Shown: positions 14,194 to 23,644, counted from the stretch's first letter. The stretch: 64,000 bases of DNA from JAAYUD01 sp963676865 (GCA_963676865.2 CAXXSS010000004.1:1-64000); one strand, 5' to 3'. Notes: generated from the letters alone by a model not told the origin. Numbers and translations are program-made.

Positions 14194-16656
14194 ATGAATA
14201 TCTCATATAATTGGCTGAAAGAATATGTCGATTTTGATTTAACCCCACAAGAAGTGGCGGATGCGTTGACTTCTATTGGCCTTGAAGTAGATGCTTTGGA
14301 TGAAGTGCAAACAATCAAAGGTGGGCTTGAAGGTCTGGTTATAGGTGAAGTACTGACATGCACGGAACATCCTAATTCTGACCATTTGCATATTACAACT
14401 GTTAATCTTGGTAATGGTGAACCTCAACAAATAGTTTGTGGCGCTCCTAATGTAGCAGCTGGACAGAAAGTGGTTGTGGCTATTCTTGGTGCTAAGCTTT
14501 ATGATGGAGATGATTGTTTTACTATAAAGAAATCTAAAATTCGTGGTGTCGAATCTTTTGGCATGATTTGCGCAGAGGATGAAATCGGTATCGGTCACGA
14601 TCATCAGGGCATTATCGTATTACCCGATTCGGCTGTTCCCGGTACATTGGCTAAAGATTATTATAATGTTAAAAGCGATTATGTAATAGAGGTTGATATT
14701 ACTCCCAATCGTGCCGATGCTTGCTCTCATTATGGAGTGGCTCGCGATCTGTATGCCTATTTGGTTCAAAACAATAAGCCTACTGCTTTGCACAAACCGG
14801 AGGTTAATGCTTTTAAAGTAGACAATCAGAATCTGAATATAAGTGTGAAAGTAGAGAATACCGAAGCATGTTCTCATTATGCAGGTGTTACGATAAAAGG
14901 CGTTACAGTGAAAGAAAGTCCTGATTGGTTGAAAAACCATTTGCTGTCTATCGGTTTACGTCCCATTAATAATATTGTAGATATTACCAATTATATACTT
15001 TTTGCATACGGTCAACCGATGCATTGTTTTGATGCTGATACTATTAAGGGAAACGAAATAGTTGTGAAAACGATGCCCGAAGGAACTTCTTTTGTTACTC
15101 TTGATGGAGTCGAACGCAAACTTTCCGAATGCGATTTGATGATATGCAATGTCGAAGAACCGATGTGTATTGCGGGAGTATTTGGAGGACTAGACTCTGG
15201 AACCACAGAAAAGACTACCGACGTCTTCCTCGAAAGTGCTTACTTTCATCCCACGTGGGTTCGTAAGACGGCTCGCCGTCATGGATTGAGTACCGACGCT
15301 TCGTTCCGTTTCGAAAGAGGAATTGATCCCAACGGAGTGATATATGCATTGAAAGCAGCAGCTCTGCTTGTAAAAGAATTGGGCGGTGGAACAATTTCAT
15401 CGGATATACAAGACGTATGTATTGCAGAACCTGTCGATTTTATAGTTGATTTAAATTATGAGTATGTACATCAGCTCATCGGTAAAGTGATACCTGTCGA
15501 TACGATTAAGAGTATCGTTACGAGTTTGGAAATGAAGATTCTTGAAGAAACTTCTGAAGGTGTTAAACTTTCAGTTCCGCCTTATCGTGTAGATGTGCAG
15601 CGTCCTTGCGATGTAGTTGAAGATGTTTTGCGTATTTATGGATATAATAATGTTGAAATCCCCAATACGCTAAAATCCAGCCTGACCATCAAAGGCGAGA
15701 ACGATCGCTCCAATAAGCTTCAGAATCTCATAGGAGAAGAGTTGGTTGGTTGTGGCTTTAATGAAATATTGAATAACTCACTGACCAAAGCCGCTTATTA
15801 TAACGAATTGAAGTCGTATCCTGTTGAACATTCGGTGAAACTGATCAATCCTTTAAGTTCCGACCTTGGCGTTATGCGTCAGACGTTGTTGTTCGGTGGT
15901 TTGGAAAGTATTGCCCGCAACGCCAATCGCCAAAACGCAGATCTTCGTTTCTTTGAATATGGCAATTGTTACTGTTTTGATGCTTCGAAACGTGATGCTG
16001 AAAAAGTCTTGTCAGCTTACTCCGAAGATTATCATCTTGCATTGTGGCTTACCGGTAAGAAAGTAAGTAATTCTTGGGCGCATCCGGATGAGAAAACCTC
16101 TGTATTCGAGTTGAAAGCTTATGTAGAGAACATCTTGAGAAGAATAGGAGTGAAGCGTCATGAATTGACTATCGAATCATGCGAAGATGATATATTTACT
16201 CAGGCTATGCAGCTTATTACTCGTGGAGGCAAGCGTCTTGCTACATTTGGAGTTGTAAGTCATCTTATCACTAAGGCTTTTGAGATTGATAACGAAGTGT
16301 TCTTTGCCGATATCAATTGGGATGTACTTCACAAGGTGGTAAGCAAACAAAAGATAAGCTATACGGAATTATCCAAGTTTCCTGCAGTGCGTCGTGATTT
16401 GGCGTTATTGCTCGACGAGGATGTGCCTTTCTCTGAAATAGAAAAGATTGCTTGCGAAACAGAACGTAAGCTGCTGAAAGATGTCAATCTGTTTGATGTT
16501 TACGAAGGTAAGGGACTTGAGACCGGCAAAAAATCTTATGCGGTAAGTTTCATTCTTCAGGATGATAACCAAACCCTTAATGATAAAACAATAGAAAAGG
16601 TTATGTTCAAATTGATAAATAATTTGGGCGATAAGCTTCATGCAACGTTGAGATAA
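14194..16656 (+). CDS. pheT: Phenylalanyl-tRNA synthetase beta subunit
   Basis: 820 residues, the normal length. The N-terminus MNISYNWLKEYVDFDL is diagnostic. Next is the EMAP/OB tRNA-binding domain (about 40-150, with GEVLTCTEHPNSDHLHI and QIVCGAPNVAAGQKV), then B3/B4 editing and B5 domains (about 210-480), a catalytic-like core, and the C-terminal FDX-ACB domain (about 725-820, FPAVRRDLALLLDEDV). With PheS it charges tRNA-Phe; pheS is not in this window, which is usual for Bacteroidetes. yebC follows 62 bases later and may be cotranscribed. Confidence 0.97.
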   Translation: MNISYNWLKEYVDFDLTPQEVADALTSIGLEVDALDEVQTIKGGLEGLVIGEVLTCTEHPNSDHLHITTVNLGNGEPQQIVCGAPNVAAGQKVVVAILGAKLYDGDDCFTIKKSKIRGVESFGMICAEDEIGIGHDHQGIIVLPDSAVPGTLAKDYYNVKSDYVIEVDITPNRADACSHYGVARDLYAYLVQNNKPTALHKPEVNAFKVDNQNLNISVKVENTEACSHYAGVTIKGVTVKESPDWLKNHLLSIGLRPINNIVDITNYILFAYGQPMHCFDADTIKGNEIVVKTMPEGTSFVTLDGVERKLSECDLMICNVEEPMCIAGVFGGLDSGTTEKTTDVFLESAYFHPTWVRKTARRHGLSTDASFRFERGIDPNGVIYALKAAALLVKELGGGTISSDIQDVCIAEPVDFIVDLNYEYVHQLIGKVIPVDTIKSIVTSLEMKILEETSEGVKLSVPPYRVDVQRPCDVVEDVLRIYGYNNVEIPNTLKSSLTIKGENDRSNKLQNLIGEELVGCGFNEILNNSLTKAAYYNELKSYPVEHSVKLINPLSSDLGVMRQTLLFGGLESIARNANRQNADLRFFEYGNCYCFDASKRDAEKVLSAYSEDYHLALWLTGKKVSNSWAHPDEKTSVFELKAYVENILRRIGVKRHELTIESCEDDIFTQAMQLITRGGKRLATFGVVSHLITKAFEIDNEVFFADINWDVLHKVVSKQKISYTELSKFPAVRRDLALLLDEDVPFSEIEKIACETERKLLKDVNLFDVYEGKGLETGKKSYAVSFILQDDNQTLNDKTIEKVMFKLINNLGDKLHATLR

Positions 16657-16718
16657 TATAACATTCATATAACTAACAAGGAGGAGGCTGAAGAAGTCTT
16701 CTCGCAAATTACACTCCA

Positions 16719-17453
16719 ATGGGAAGAGCATTTGAATTTAGAAAAGCAAGAAAAATGAAAAGGTGGGGTAATATGGCTCGTACATTTACCCGAATTGGTA
16801 AACAAATAGCTATTGCGGTAAAGGCCGGCGGGCCCGATCCTGAAAATAATCCTCATTTACGTGCCATTATTACTACTGCAAAAAATGAGAACATGCCGAA
16901 AGACAATGTTGAGCGTGCCATCAAAAATGCAATGGGCAAGAATGAGAAGGATTATAAAGAAATGAATTACGAAGGCTATGGCCCTTATGGTATCGCTGTA
17001 TTTGTAGAAACTGCAACCGATAATACCACTCGTACCGTTGCCAATGTTCGTAGCATATTTAATAAATTCTCTGGCAATATGGGAACAATGGGAAGTTTGG
17101 ATTTCTTGTTTACCCATAAGTGTGTATTTACCGTGGCAATGAAAGAGGGCTTGGATATAGACGATCTGATTCTCGAAATGATTGACCTCGGTGTTGAAGA
17201 AGAGTATGATTTTGATGAGGAAGAAGGCGAACTTACTATTTATGGTAACCCGAAGTCTTTTAATGCTATTCAAAAATACCTTGAAGAAAACGGTTTTGAA
17301 GTGAAAGGGGCTGAATTCACTCGTATTCCTAGCGAGCTGAAAGATGCTACTCCCGAACAGCGTGAAACCATTGATAAAATGGTAGAACGTCTAGAAGATG
17401 ACGAAGATGTTCAAAACGTTTATACCAATATGAAGCCTCTTGAAGAGGAATAA
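16719..17453 (+). CDS. yebC: YebC/PmpR family protein (TACO1-like)
   Basis: 244 residues, full length. It starts MGRAFEFRKARKMKRWGNMA, the Bacteroidetes form of the family signature, continues with IRTAVK-like basic helices and has the MPKDNVERAIKNA motif near residue 60. The C-terminal half holds the acidic YDFDEEEGELTIYG segment and ends with EDDEDVQNVYTNM. YebC proteins were annotated as transcription regulators, and recent work links members to relief of ribosome stalling. Located between pheT and a TSCPD gene. Confidence 0.95.
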   Translation: MGRAFEFRKARKMKRWGNMARTFTRIGKQIAIAVKAGGPDPENNPHLRAIITTAKNENMPKDNVERAIKNAMGKNEKDYKEMNYEGYGPYGIAVFVETATDNTTRTVANVRSIFNKFSGNMGTMGSLDFLFTHKCVFTVAMKEGLDIDDLILEMIDLGVEEEYDFDEEEGELTIYGNPKSFNAIQKYLEENGFEVKGAEFTRIPSELKDATPEQRETIDKMVERLEDDEDVQNVYTNMKPLEEE

Positions 17454-17486
17454 TAATATCTGATTGATAGAATTCTCGGTCTTTTT

Positions 17487-17732
17487 ATGAAATATACTTA
17501 TTATACGCAAGGCACTTGTAGTACTGCCATTCATCTTGAGGTGGAGAATGGTATTCTCAAAGATGTTTATTTTGACAATGGATGTGATGGAAATCTGAAA
17601 GGTATTTCAATACTTGTCAAGGGTATGAAGATTGAAGAGGTGATAGCCAAGCTCGAAGGTGTTCGATGCGGAATGAAAACCACTTCGTGTCCTGATCAAT
17701 TGTGCCATGCGCTCCATCAAATGGGATATTGA
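17487..17732 (+). CDS. TSCPD domain protein (TIGR03905 family)
   Basis: 81 residues, the typical length of this family. It begins YYTQGTCSTAIHLEVENG, has a C-x-G turn (DNGCDGNLKGIS), and ends with the signature CGMKTTSCPDQLCHAL. The TSCPD domain also occurs at the C-terminus of some ribonucleotide reductases; in the free-standing family the function is unknown, and the four conserved cysteines suggest metal binding. It lies 33 bases after yebC and is followed by a hairpin. Confidence 0.85.
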   Translation: MKYTYYTQGTCSTAIHLEVENGILKDVYFDNGCDGNLKGISILVKGMKIEEVIAKLEGVRCGMKTTSCPDQLCHALHQMGY

Positions 17733-17797
17733 TGATAAATTAGTCATGGATATGAGATGTTTGTTCTAGACTTTTATATCCAAATTAAAAACTATAG

Positions 17798-17835
17798 TAG
17801 CTCTATTAGGCTTTTTATAAGCTCTGATAGAGCTA
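17798..17835 (+). terminator. Possible terminator after the TSCPD gene
   Basis: A 9-bp perfect stem (TAGCTCTAT with ATAGAGCTA) around a 20-base loop, followed by TTTATTT. The loop is large and AU-rich, so termination is plausible but not certain. Confidence 0.5.
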
Positions 17836-17957
17836 TTTATTTAAACCTTATTAAAGAATCGATATGAATATATATTGTATTAATAACATTTTCAGAGTAT
17901 ATTCAAAAAATATGTTATAAAACATGCTTTGTCGATACAACATTCAACTAAATGCCT

Positions 17958-18258
17958 TACCTTTGTATCGCATTTGGGAAAATGCTGAATATTTTAGTTT
18001 TGGGTTTATTATTTTAAGGTTAAACAAAAGATTAGTTTTCAATTAGTATTAGATTGGTAAAAAGGATTGATTGAAGGTTCTTTTTTCATTAGGTTAGAAA
18101 ATGAATAAAAGATTGATTTGTTTTATTAGTTTTTTTAAGGAGCTTAGAGATAAGCAAGTTGTTTTTAGGATGATAACAATGTTAACTTTAGAAAGCCAAT
18201 ACGGGCTTTCTAAGATGAAGAGGCGGGAAGTTCGAGAGAATAGCTCGTTTTTTTGTTT
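17958..18258 (+). ncRNA. Possible small RNA with own promoter
   Basis: TACCTTTG at 17958-17965 is a perfect -7 element with no gene behind it. Downstream are a perfect 9-bp hairpin (TAGAAAGCC/GGCTTTCTA, 18189-18212) and then a short CGAG/CTCG hairpin followed by a T7 run (18231-18255), like a terminator. The only frame inside (72 codons from 18101) has no recognisable product. I do not recognise a known RNA family. No -33 element at the expected spacing. Confidence 0.3.
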
Positions 18259-18259
18259 T

Positions 18260-19390
18260 TATACTTCCCATCATCATCAAGTGTGTGGGCTCACCAATGT
18301 GTGGGGCTCAGCTCGCTAGCAAACTTCAATCTTTCACTTTACAAATAGCATCTATCATAATGGAACGGTCAGGACCGGAATAACTAAGGATGCATAGCAA
18401 ATCCATTTGTTTTAATATGTATAAAAAAGATTTATCATTTCATCCTTTGCCACCTCCGTATGACACCATACGGAACTATCCCACAGTAGGTTAACGATGC
18501 ACCATATACAACGCCAGCGAAAAGAAGCACCAATATCGACTCTAGAGCATATTGTAGATACGTTATTTTCAGCGGACCTTCATTTAGAACAATTCTAAAT
18601 CATGCCCTACAGATATATGAGGCTAGGTTTATCTATTTTTCTTTGATAGTAAGCATATCGTACCGACTCTCATTGAATATTTCCACAAGTTGAGGTCCAC
18701 CAATAAAAGTACAGACTAAAAAAACAGACGTATGTCGCAGCAATAACTAACAGAAGTTACTGCGGTAACTAACGGAAGTTATTCTGATAACTAACGTTAG
18801 TTTCTTCTGCGAGATACGTTAGTTATCGCTGCGACATACGGTTGATTTTTTGCTAAGTTGCCGTATGTTAGTTTTTTCAGTGACGTCCTTAAGTTTTTCT
18901 GAAAACATATGGACGTCAACAAATTTAGGTCCATATGTGGTTTTAGAAAGATAAGTACGACACCGATTTGTTGAAATAATCGTGTCCCACTGACTACTTA
19001 AAAGGGCAGCGTACCGGTATGAATCATTTTGATGTTTTTCTATAATACTTTGGTTCCTGTTCCCGTCACCGTTATCGGCTGTATATCAGTTAGATATTGA
19101 GATGCGATAGCAAAACGGGACCTGAAAAGTACATCTTCTCTCTGAGAATCAATGAATTATGATCTTTGCAAAAGCGCACTGAGGATGAGTGATATGAGGA
19201 GCTTTTGAAGATTCGTGTGCAAAAGTTGTTATTTCGGATACTCGATTTGTGTTTTGCGAGACGCACACTCCATTGACGTAAGATTGCGTTAATGGAAAAG
19301 CATTTATCTCGAAGTTGTTTTTCAAGGCGTTCCAAGAGGTGAATATTGGAAGCGATACTGATACTATTTTAACCATACCGAAGTGGCACT
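18260..19390. other. Gene-poor stretch between TSCPD and hutH
   Basis: Apart from the palindromic repeat at 18718-18852 and adjoining hairpins (for example TGACGTCC/GGACGTCA, about 18881-18918), I see no supported gene. Two 81-codon minus-strand frames (19090-19335 and 19149-19394) overlap each other, match no family I know, and one runs into the hutH stop. The stretch may be decayed sequence or carry unrecognised RNA. Confidence 0.5.
18718..18852. repeat. Complex palindromic repeat, copy 1
   Basis: About 135 bases flanked by A and T runs. The outer arms CGTATGTCGCAGC...GCTGCGACATACG form a near-perfect 23-bp inverted repeat; inside are smaller palindromes (GTTACTGCGGTAAC, AACTAACGTTAGTT) and repeated AACTAAC. 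A second copy in the opposite orientation is at 40351-40485, sharing three identical blocks of 21-25 bases. It lies in non-coding sequence in both places. Confidence 0.85.
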
Positions 19391-20920
19391 TCAAAAGCTT
19401 TTCCTTTTAAGATAATCCTCTATTTCTCTGATCTCTTTATATTTGGGCGTGTCTTCGATAAAGACGGGAAAAAAACTTCTCACTTCGTGATATATAGCTT
19501 GTCCGGAAGGAGATATTTTCTCCTGAATTTTTAAATAATCAATGGCTTGTACAATGGCCATTACTTCGATAGCCATTACCTGATAGGCATTTTCAATGAT
19601 GGTTGCGGCTATTTGCGCCGAATTGGTTCCCATACTCACGATGTCTTGGTTGTCATTATTGTTTGGAATACTATGAATACTCATCGGCATTGATAGTGTC
19701 TGGCATTCGGCTGTCGTAGAAGTTGCAGTGAACTGCGAAGCTTGTAGTCCGTAATTTAATCCTAGTACTCCCAAATTGACGAAGGGTGGAAGAATACCGT
19801 TAATGCGGTCGTGAAAGAGATAATTTAATTGGCGCTCCATAAGCATTGTCATCTTTGTAATGCCTATTTTAAGTTTATCCATCTCGTACGAAATATAGTC
19901 ACCATGAAAATTACCGCCATGATAAATATTCTCGGTAGAGGGATCTACAATGGGATTGTCGCATACCGAGTTAAATTCGTCTACGACTATTTCTTCCGCA
20001 TTCTTTATCTCCTCCCATATCGGGCCAAGTATCTGTGGAACGCAACGCAGCGAATAATATGCTTGTACTTTATTTATAATAACTTTCTCTTCGTGCCTGT
20101 TCTCCACATATAGGTCGTTCTCGCGTTTTTGTAAACATTCGCTTCCCTTTGCCCAATCTCTCATCATCTTGGCGATAATCTGTTGCCCTTTATGGTGCTT
20201 GGCACTATTTAAAGCTTCAGACATCAGATCATCGTACGAAGATGCTATTTCATTAATAATTACTGATAGTGCGGTGGCCCAATGCAATAAGTTTTCGGCA
20301 TGGTATACATTGATAAAGCCAATACCTGTCATCATCGAAGTTCCGTTTGTGACCGATAGTCCTTCTCTTATATGTATCTCAAAGGGCTTTAAGTTGTTTT
20401 GGCTCATGACTTCGGCAGTGGGTTGCCATTTTCCTTTATAGTATACTTCTCCTTCACCTATTAGTGTAAGGGCAATGTGAGCCAATTGTACTAAATCGCC
20501 ACTGGCACCTACACTTCCATGTTCCGGAATCAAAGGATAAATCTCTCGATTGATAAATTCTATCAGTAGATTTACCAAATCAATGTGTACCCCCGATTTG
20601 GCCTGTACGAAAGTCTGAAGCCGAGCTACCATTGCTGCTCTTACATAGACAGGCTCTACACTTTTGCCTGCTCCGGTAGCATGGCTTCTTATGATATTGT
20701 ATTGCAAAGCTTTAAGATCCGATTCGTCTATCCTCCATTGAGCCATCGGTCCAAAGCCGGTATTGATTCCATAAATGATTTTTTGCGAGGAGAATGTTCT
20801 CAGAAAGTGGTAACAATTTTCGATTGCCTCTGTTGTCTCTTGCGAAAGACCGATTTTCTCTTTTCCAAAAATAATGCGTTCAATGTCATTCTTACTGAGC
20901 GCTTCTTGTATTTCTATCAT
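19391..20920 (-). CDS. hutH: Histidine ammonia-lyase family enzyme
   Basis: 509 residues, full length for aromatic amino acid lyases. The MIO cofactor triad is A139-S140-G141 in GSVGASGDL; the catalytic tyrosine is Y50 in YGINTGFGP. The substrate-selectivity pair reads S79-H80 in NIIRSHATG, the form seen in histidine lyases, not the HL of tyrosine lyases or FL of phenylalanine lyases. It should deaminate histidine to urocanate. However no hutU, hutI or hutG is nearby, so it may serve another pathway. Divergent from nspC across 99 bases, with a -7 element on each strand. Confidence 0.85.
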   Translation of the reverse strand: MIEIQEALSKNDIERIIFGKEKIGLSQETTEAIENCYHFLRTFSSQKIIYGINTGFGPMAQWRIDESDLKALQYNIIRSHATGAGKSVEPVYVRAAMVARLQTFVQAKSGVHIDLVNLLIEFINREIYPLIPEHGSVGASGDLVQLAHIALTLIGEGEVYYKGKWQPTAEVMSQNNLKPFEIHIREGLSVTNGTSMMTGIGFINVYHAENLLHWATALSVIINEIASSYDDLMSEALNSAKHHKGQQIIAKMMRDWAKGSECLQKRENDLYVENRHEEKVIINKVQAYYSLRCVPQILGPIWEEIKNAEEIVVDEFNSVCDNPIVDPSTENIYHGGNFHGDYISYEMDKLKIGITKMTMLMERQLNYLFHDRINGILPPFVNLGVLGLNYGLQASQFTATSTTAECQTLSMPMSIHSIPNNNDNQDIVSMGTNSAQIAATIIENAYQVMAIEVMAIVQAIDYLKIQEKISPSGQAIYHEVRSFFPVFIEDTPKYKEIREIEDYLKRKSF

Positions 20921-20942
20921 GATGCTTTTGTTGATTGAGAGA

Positions 20943-20991
20943 CAAAGATATCTAAAATAGATGAAAATATAAGGAGTAATCTATATCTTTG
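20943..20991. promoter_or_regulatory. Divergent -7 elements for hutH and nspC
   Basis: TATCTTTG is found on the minus strand at 20950-20943 (for hutH, 23 bases before its start) and on the plus strand at 20984-20991 (for nspC, 28 bases before its start). Neither has a clear TTTG at -33. Confidence 0.55.
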
Positions 20992-21019
20992 CACATTCAT
21001 CTGAAATTAAATATTAGAT

Positions 21020-22153
21020 ATGATTGATTATAATAAGTTCCCTTCTCCTTGCTATATTGTAGAGGAAGATTTGCTTCGCAAGAATCTAAGTCTTATCAAG
21101 TCTGTTGCCGATCAAACTGGGGTCGAAATTATTTTGGCTTTTAAAGCTTTTGCTTTGTGGCGTACGTTCCCCATTTTCAGAGAATACATCGAACATTCTA
21201 CGGCTAGCTCGTTGTATGAAGCCAGACTTGCTTTTGAGGAGTTTGGTAGTCGCGCTCATACCTATTCGCCGGCATACGTTCCCGAAGAATTTGACGAAAT
21301 AGTTAAATACAGTCGATACATTACATTTAATTCTTTTTCGCAGCTTGAATATTATTATCCCAAGACCATCGGAAAAGATGTTTCTTGTGGAGTCAGAGTT
21401 AATCCTGAATACTCTGAAGTGAAGACTGCTCTTTATAATCCTTGTGCACCGGGCACTCGTTTTGGCATTACTTCCGATCAATTGCCCGATCAACTTCCTG
21501 CCTCTATAGAAGGTTTCCATTGTCATTGCCTTTGCGAGTCTATGCCCGACGAGCTGGAGCGCATGCTCGAACATTTGGAAGCTAAATTCTCTTCATGGTT
21601 CCCGCAGATCAAATGGCTCAATCTTGGCGGAGGACATTTAATGACCCATCAAGATTATGATACCTCGCGACTTGTCGAGATATTGAAAGGACTTCGGAAA
21701 CGTTATCCGTGGCTTAAAATTATTCTCGAGCCCGGTTCTGCCTTTGCATGGCGCACGGGGGTGTTGAGTAGCAAGGTTGTCGATGTGGTAGAAAATCAGG
21801 ATATACGTACGGCGATACTTAATGTCAGTTTCACCTGTCATATGCCGGATTGCCTTGAAATGCCTTATCAGCCCGATATTATAGGAGCTTGCAAAGGTGA
21901 GGAAGGATCGTACACCTATCGATTGGGAGGAAACTCCTGCTTAAGTGGAGACTTTATAGGAACATGGAGCTTTGAACAGGAGTTGAAAATAGGTGATCGG
22001 ATTATTTTTGAAGATATGATTCACTATACGACTGTAAAAACGAATATGTTCAACGGCATTCATCATCCCGCTATCGGAATGTGGACTTCCGATGCTAATG
22101 CTGTCATATTTAAGCAGTTTGAATATTCTGACTATCGCAATAGAATGTGTTGA
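21020..22153 (+). CDS. nspC: Carboxynorspermidine decarboxylase
   Basis: 377 residues, the usual length. A fold-III PLP decarboxylase (alanine racemase-like barrel plus C-terminal beta domain). It begins FPSPCYIVEEDLLRKNL; the PLP lysine is K42 in LAFKAFALW; NLGGGHLM and EPGSAF bind the PLP phosphate; GNSCLSGDFIG near 310 is the C-terminal site with the conserved Cys-x-x-Gly-Asp. It makes norspermidine or spermidine from the carboxy form, the polyamine route common in Bacteroidetes. The partner dehydrogenase is not in this window. Confidence 0.93.
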   Translation: MIDYNKFPSPCYIVEEDLLRKNLSLIKSVADQTGVEIILAFKAFALWRTFPIFREYIEHSTASSLYEARLAFEEFGSRAHTYSPAYVPEEFDEIVKYSRYITFNSFSQLEYYYPKTIGKDVSCGVRVNPEYSEVKTALYNPCAPGTRFGITSDQLPDQLPASIEGFHCHCLCESMPDELERMLEHLEAKFSSWFPQIKWLNLGGGHLMTHQDYDTSRLVEILKGLRKRYPWLKIILEPGSAFAWRTGVLSSKVVDVVENQDIRTAILNVSFTCHMPDCLEMPYQPDIIGACKGEEGSYTYRLGGNSCLSGDFIGTWSFEQELKIGDRIIFEDMIHYTTVKTNMFNGIHHPAIGMWTSDANAVIFKQFEYSDYRNRMC

Positions 22154-22208
22154 TGGTCTTGGCGGGGAGAACGAAGTGAAAAAAGTGAACCAAAAAAAAT
22201 AAAATTGT

Positions 22209-22239
22209 TTTGGTAGTTTGGGGATTTTACTTACCTTTG
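22209..22239 (+). promoter_or_regulatory. Promoter of the tRNA operon
   Basis: TTTG at 22209-22212, a 19-nt spacer, then TACCTTTG at 22232-22239: a textbook Bacteroidetes sigma-ABfr promoter, 11 bases before the first tRNA. Confidence 0.85.
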
Positions 22240-22250
22240 TACCCGCAAAT

Positions 22251-22323
<73 letters not shown>

Positions 22324-22330
22324 CAGCGAT

Positions 22331-22412
22331 GCCCAGGTGGCGGAATGGTAGACGCGCTCGTTTCAGGTGCGAGTGTTTAATAGACGTGCAAGTTCGACTC
22401 TTGTTCTGGGCA
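22331..22412 (+). tRNA. tRNA-Leu (CAG)
   Basis: Class II tRNA of 82 nt: acceptor GCCCAGG with TCTGGGC, TGGCGGAATGGTAGACGC D region, anticodon loop TTCAGGT with stem CTCGT/GCGAG, long variable arm. No encoded CCA. Seven bases after tRNA-Gly. Confidence 0.96.
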
Positions 22413-22463
22413 CAACGAGTGATAAAGTGTTTATCTAAAAAAAGGCGTTCTTTATTTACTTAT

Positions 22464-22547
22464 GGAGAGATGGCGGAATTGGTAGACGCGCTACTTTGAG
22501 GGGGTAGTGACAGTAATGTCGTGGGAGTTCGACTCTCCTTCTCTTCA
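22464..22547 (+). tRNA. tRNA-Leu (GAG)
   Basis: Class II tRNA of 84 nt: acceptor GGAGAGA with TCTCTTC, TGGCGGAATTGGTAGACGC D region, anticodon loop TTGAGGG with stem CTACT/GGTAG, variable arm GACAGTAATGTC-like. No encoded CCA. Confidence 0.95.
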
Positions 22548-22560
22548 CTAAAGTTTTATT

Positions 22561-22633
<73 letters not shown>

Positions 22634-22640
22634 CCAATAC

Positions 22641-22671
22641 AAAAGGTTTTCCTAACGAGGAAAGCCTTTTT
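22641..22671 (+). terminator. Terminator of the tRNA operon
   Basis: Stem AAAGGTTTTCC with GGAAAGCCTTT (one G.U) around TAACGA, followed by TT. Seven bases after the last tRNA. Confidence 0.85.
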
Positions 22672-22815
22672 GCATTTATACCTCTCTGTATCAAAAGCCG
22701 CTCATCCAAGCAAAGTCTTATAGTTATATTTGCTTCTTATAAAGTAGGCATCAGTTTCGTATATGCTGGTATGTATTATTAATAGCATTCTTTTTTAATT
22801 AGGTCCTTACGTACT

Positions 22816-22841
22816 TTGCGACTCACGCCCGTGAGTCGCAA
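22816..22841. repeat. Perfect 26-base palindromic hairpin
   Basis: TTGCGACTCACG and CGTGAGTCGCAA form a 12-bp perfect stem around CC; ACGTA motifs flank it on both sides. Between the tRNA operon and the exported-protein gene; no T run follows, so it is not an obvious terminator. Confidence 0.7.
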
Positions 22842-23108
22842 GAAACGTATATACGTATTTATTTATTTGTATTTGCATCGTGAGAAAATAAAAGTATAGT
22901 GAACTAATTTATTTACATAGAGAGGCGGTTTATGTGATATAAAATATTATATTTGCCAAATATTGTGCATAAATTATATTGAAATAAAGAATCTTTTACT
23001 TATTCTACACCTCATCTACTTCTGTATCGTCTGTAAAGATTGACAGCGGTTTGTTTATTTTGATCGTCTTGTAGAGAATATATATGCTATTAACTAAAAA
23101 TAATTATT

Positions 23109-23612
23109 ATGAAGAATCTTGTTTTATTATCTCTTTGCCTTCTTTTGGGCTCTTTACTTTGTGTGAATTCCCATGCTAACTCGTCTAATCATGTTGCAAT
23201 GGCTGTAGCGAAAGATTCTGTTCTGTACATTATAAAGCAGCCTAAGAATAAGGCTCAAATTATGACTTTTAATATTTTTGGAATAAATCCGAATCATATA
23301 ACGCAAGTCTATATTATGGGTAAAGATTCCATAGACTTGAAATATCCTAATATAGGAGCTACAAAGGCTTGTGAGTTGACATTGGATTCTTCTACAGTAA
23401 TGACGAGGTTGGATACTCTTTTGAATAAACGACAAATTCCTGCTACCAAAAGGAACTTGCCTATCTATTGGGGTGATACTCTTGTTGATAAAGAAGACTT
23501 CTGGATTAATGAAAAAGATCTGAAAAGAATTGTTGTAAAAGATTCAAAAATCATTATTGAAATTGATGAAGAGAGTTCTTCTCCAAAAGAAGGAGAGCTA
23601 ATGATAAGGTAA
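23109..23612 (+). CDS. Exported protein of unknown function
   Basis: 167 residues with a Sec signal peptide (about 1-24, NLVLLSLCLLLGSLLCVNSHA). The mature part has strands such as AQIMTFNIFGINPNHI and KIIIEIDEE, and ends in a charged tail. The segment NPNHITQVYIMGKDSIDLKY looks like a beta-sheet edge; no family recognised. A single gene between the tRNA operon and the convergent thiamine operon, 32 bases from the stop of the latter. Confidence 0.6.
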   Translation: MKNLVLLSLCLLLGSLLCVNSHANSSNHVAMAVAKDSVLYIIKQPKNKAQIMTFNIFGINPNHITQVYIMGKDSIDLKYPNIGATKACELTLDSSTVMTRLDTLLNKRQIPATKRNLPIYWGDTLVDKEDFWINEKDLKRIVVKDSKIIIEIDEESSSPKEGELMIR

Positions 23613-23644
23613 TCTTGAGTTATTCTGCGGAGCCCTCTTTTTAT

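Noticed and set aside
18101..18319. 72-codon plus-strand frame in the gene-poor stretch
   Set aside because: It runs through two hairpins and a T7 run, with no recognisable product; more likely RNA or non-coding.
19090..19394. Two overlapping 81-codon minus-strand frames
   Set aside because: They overlap in different frames, have no family match known to me, and one extends into the hutH stop; neither can be supported.
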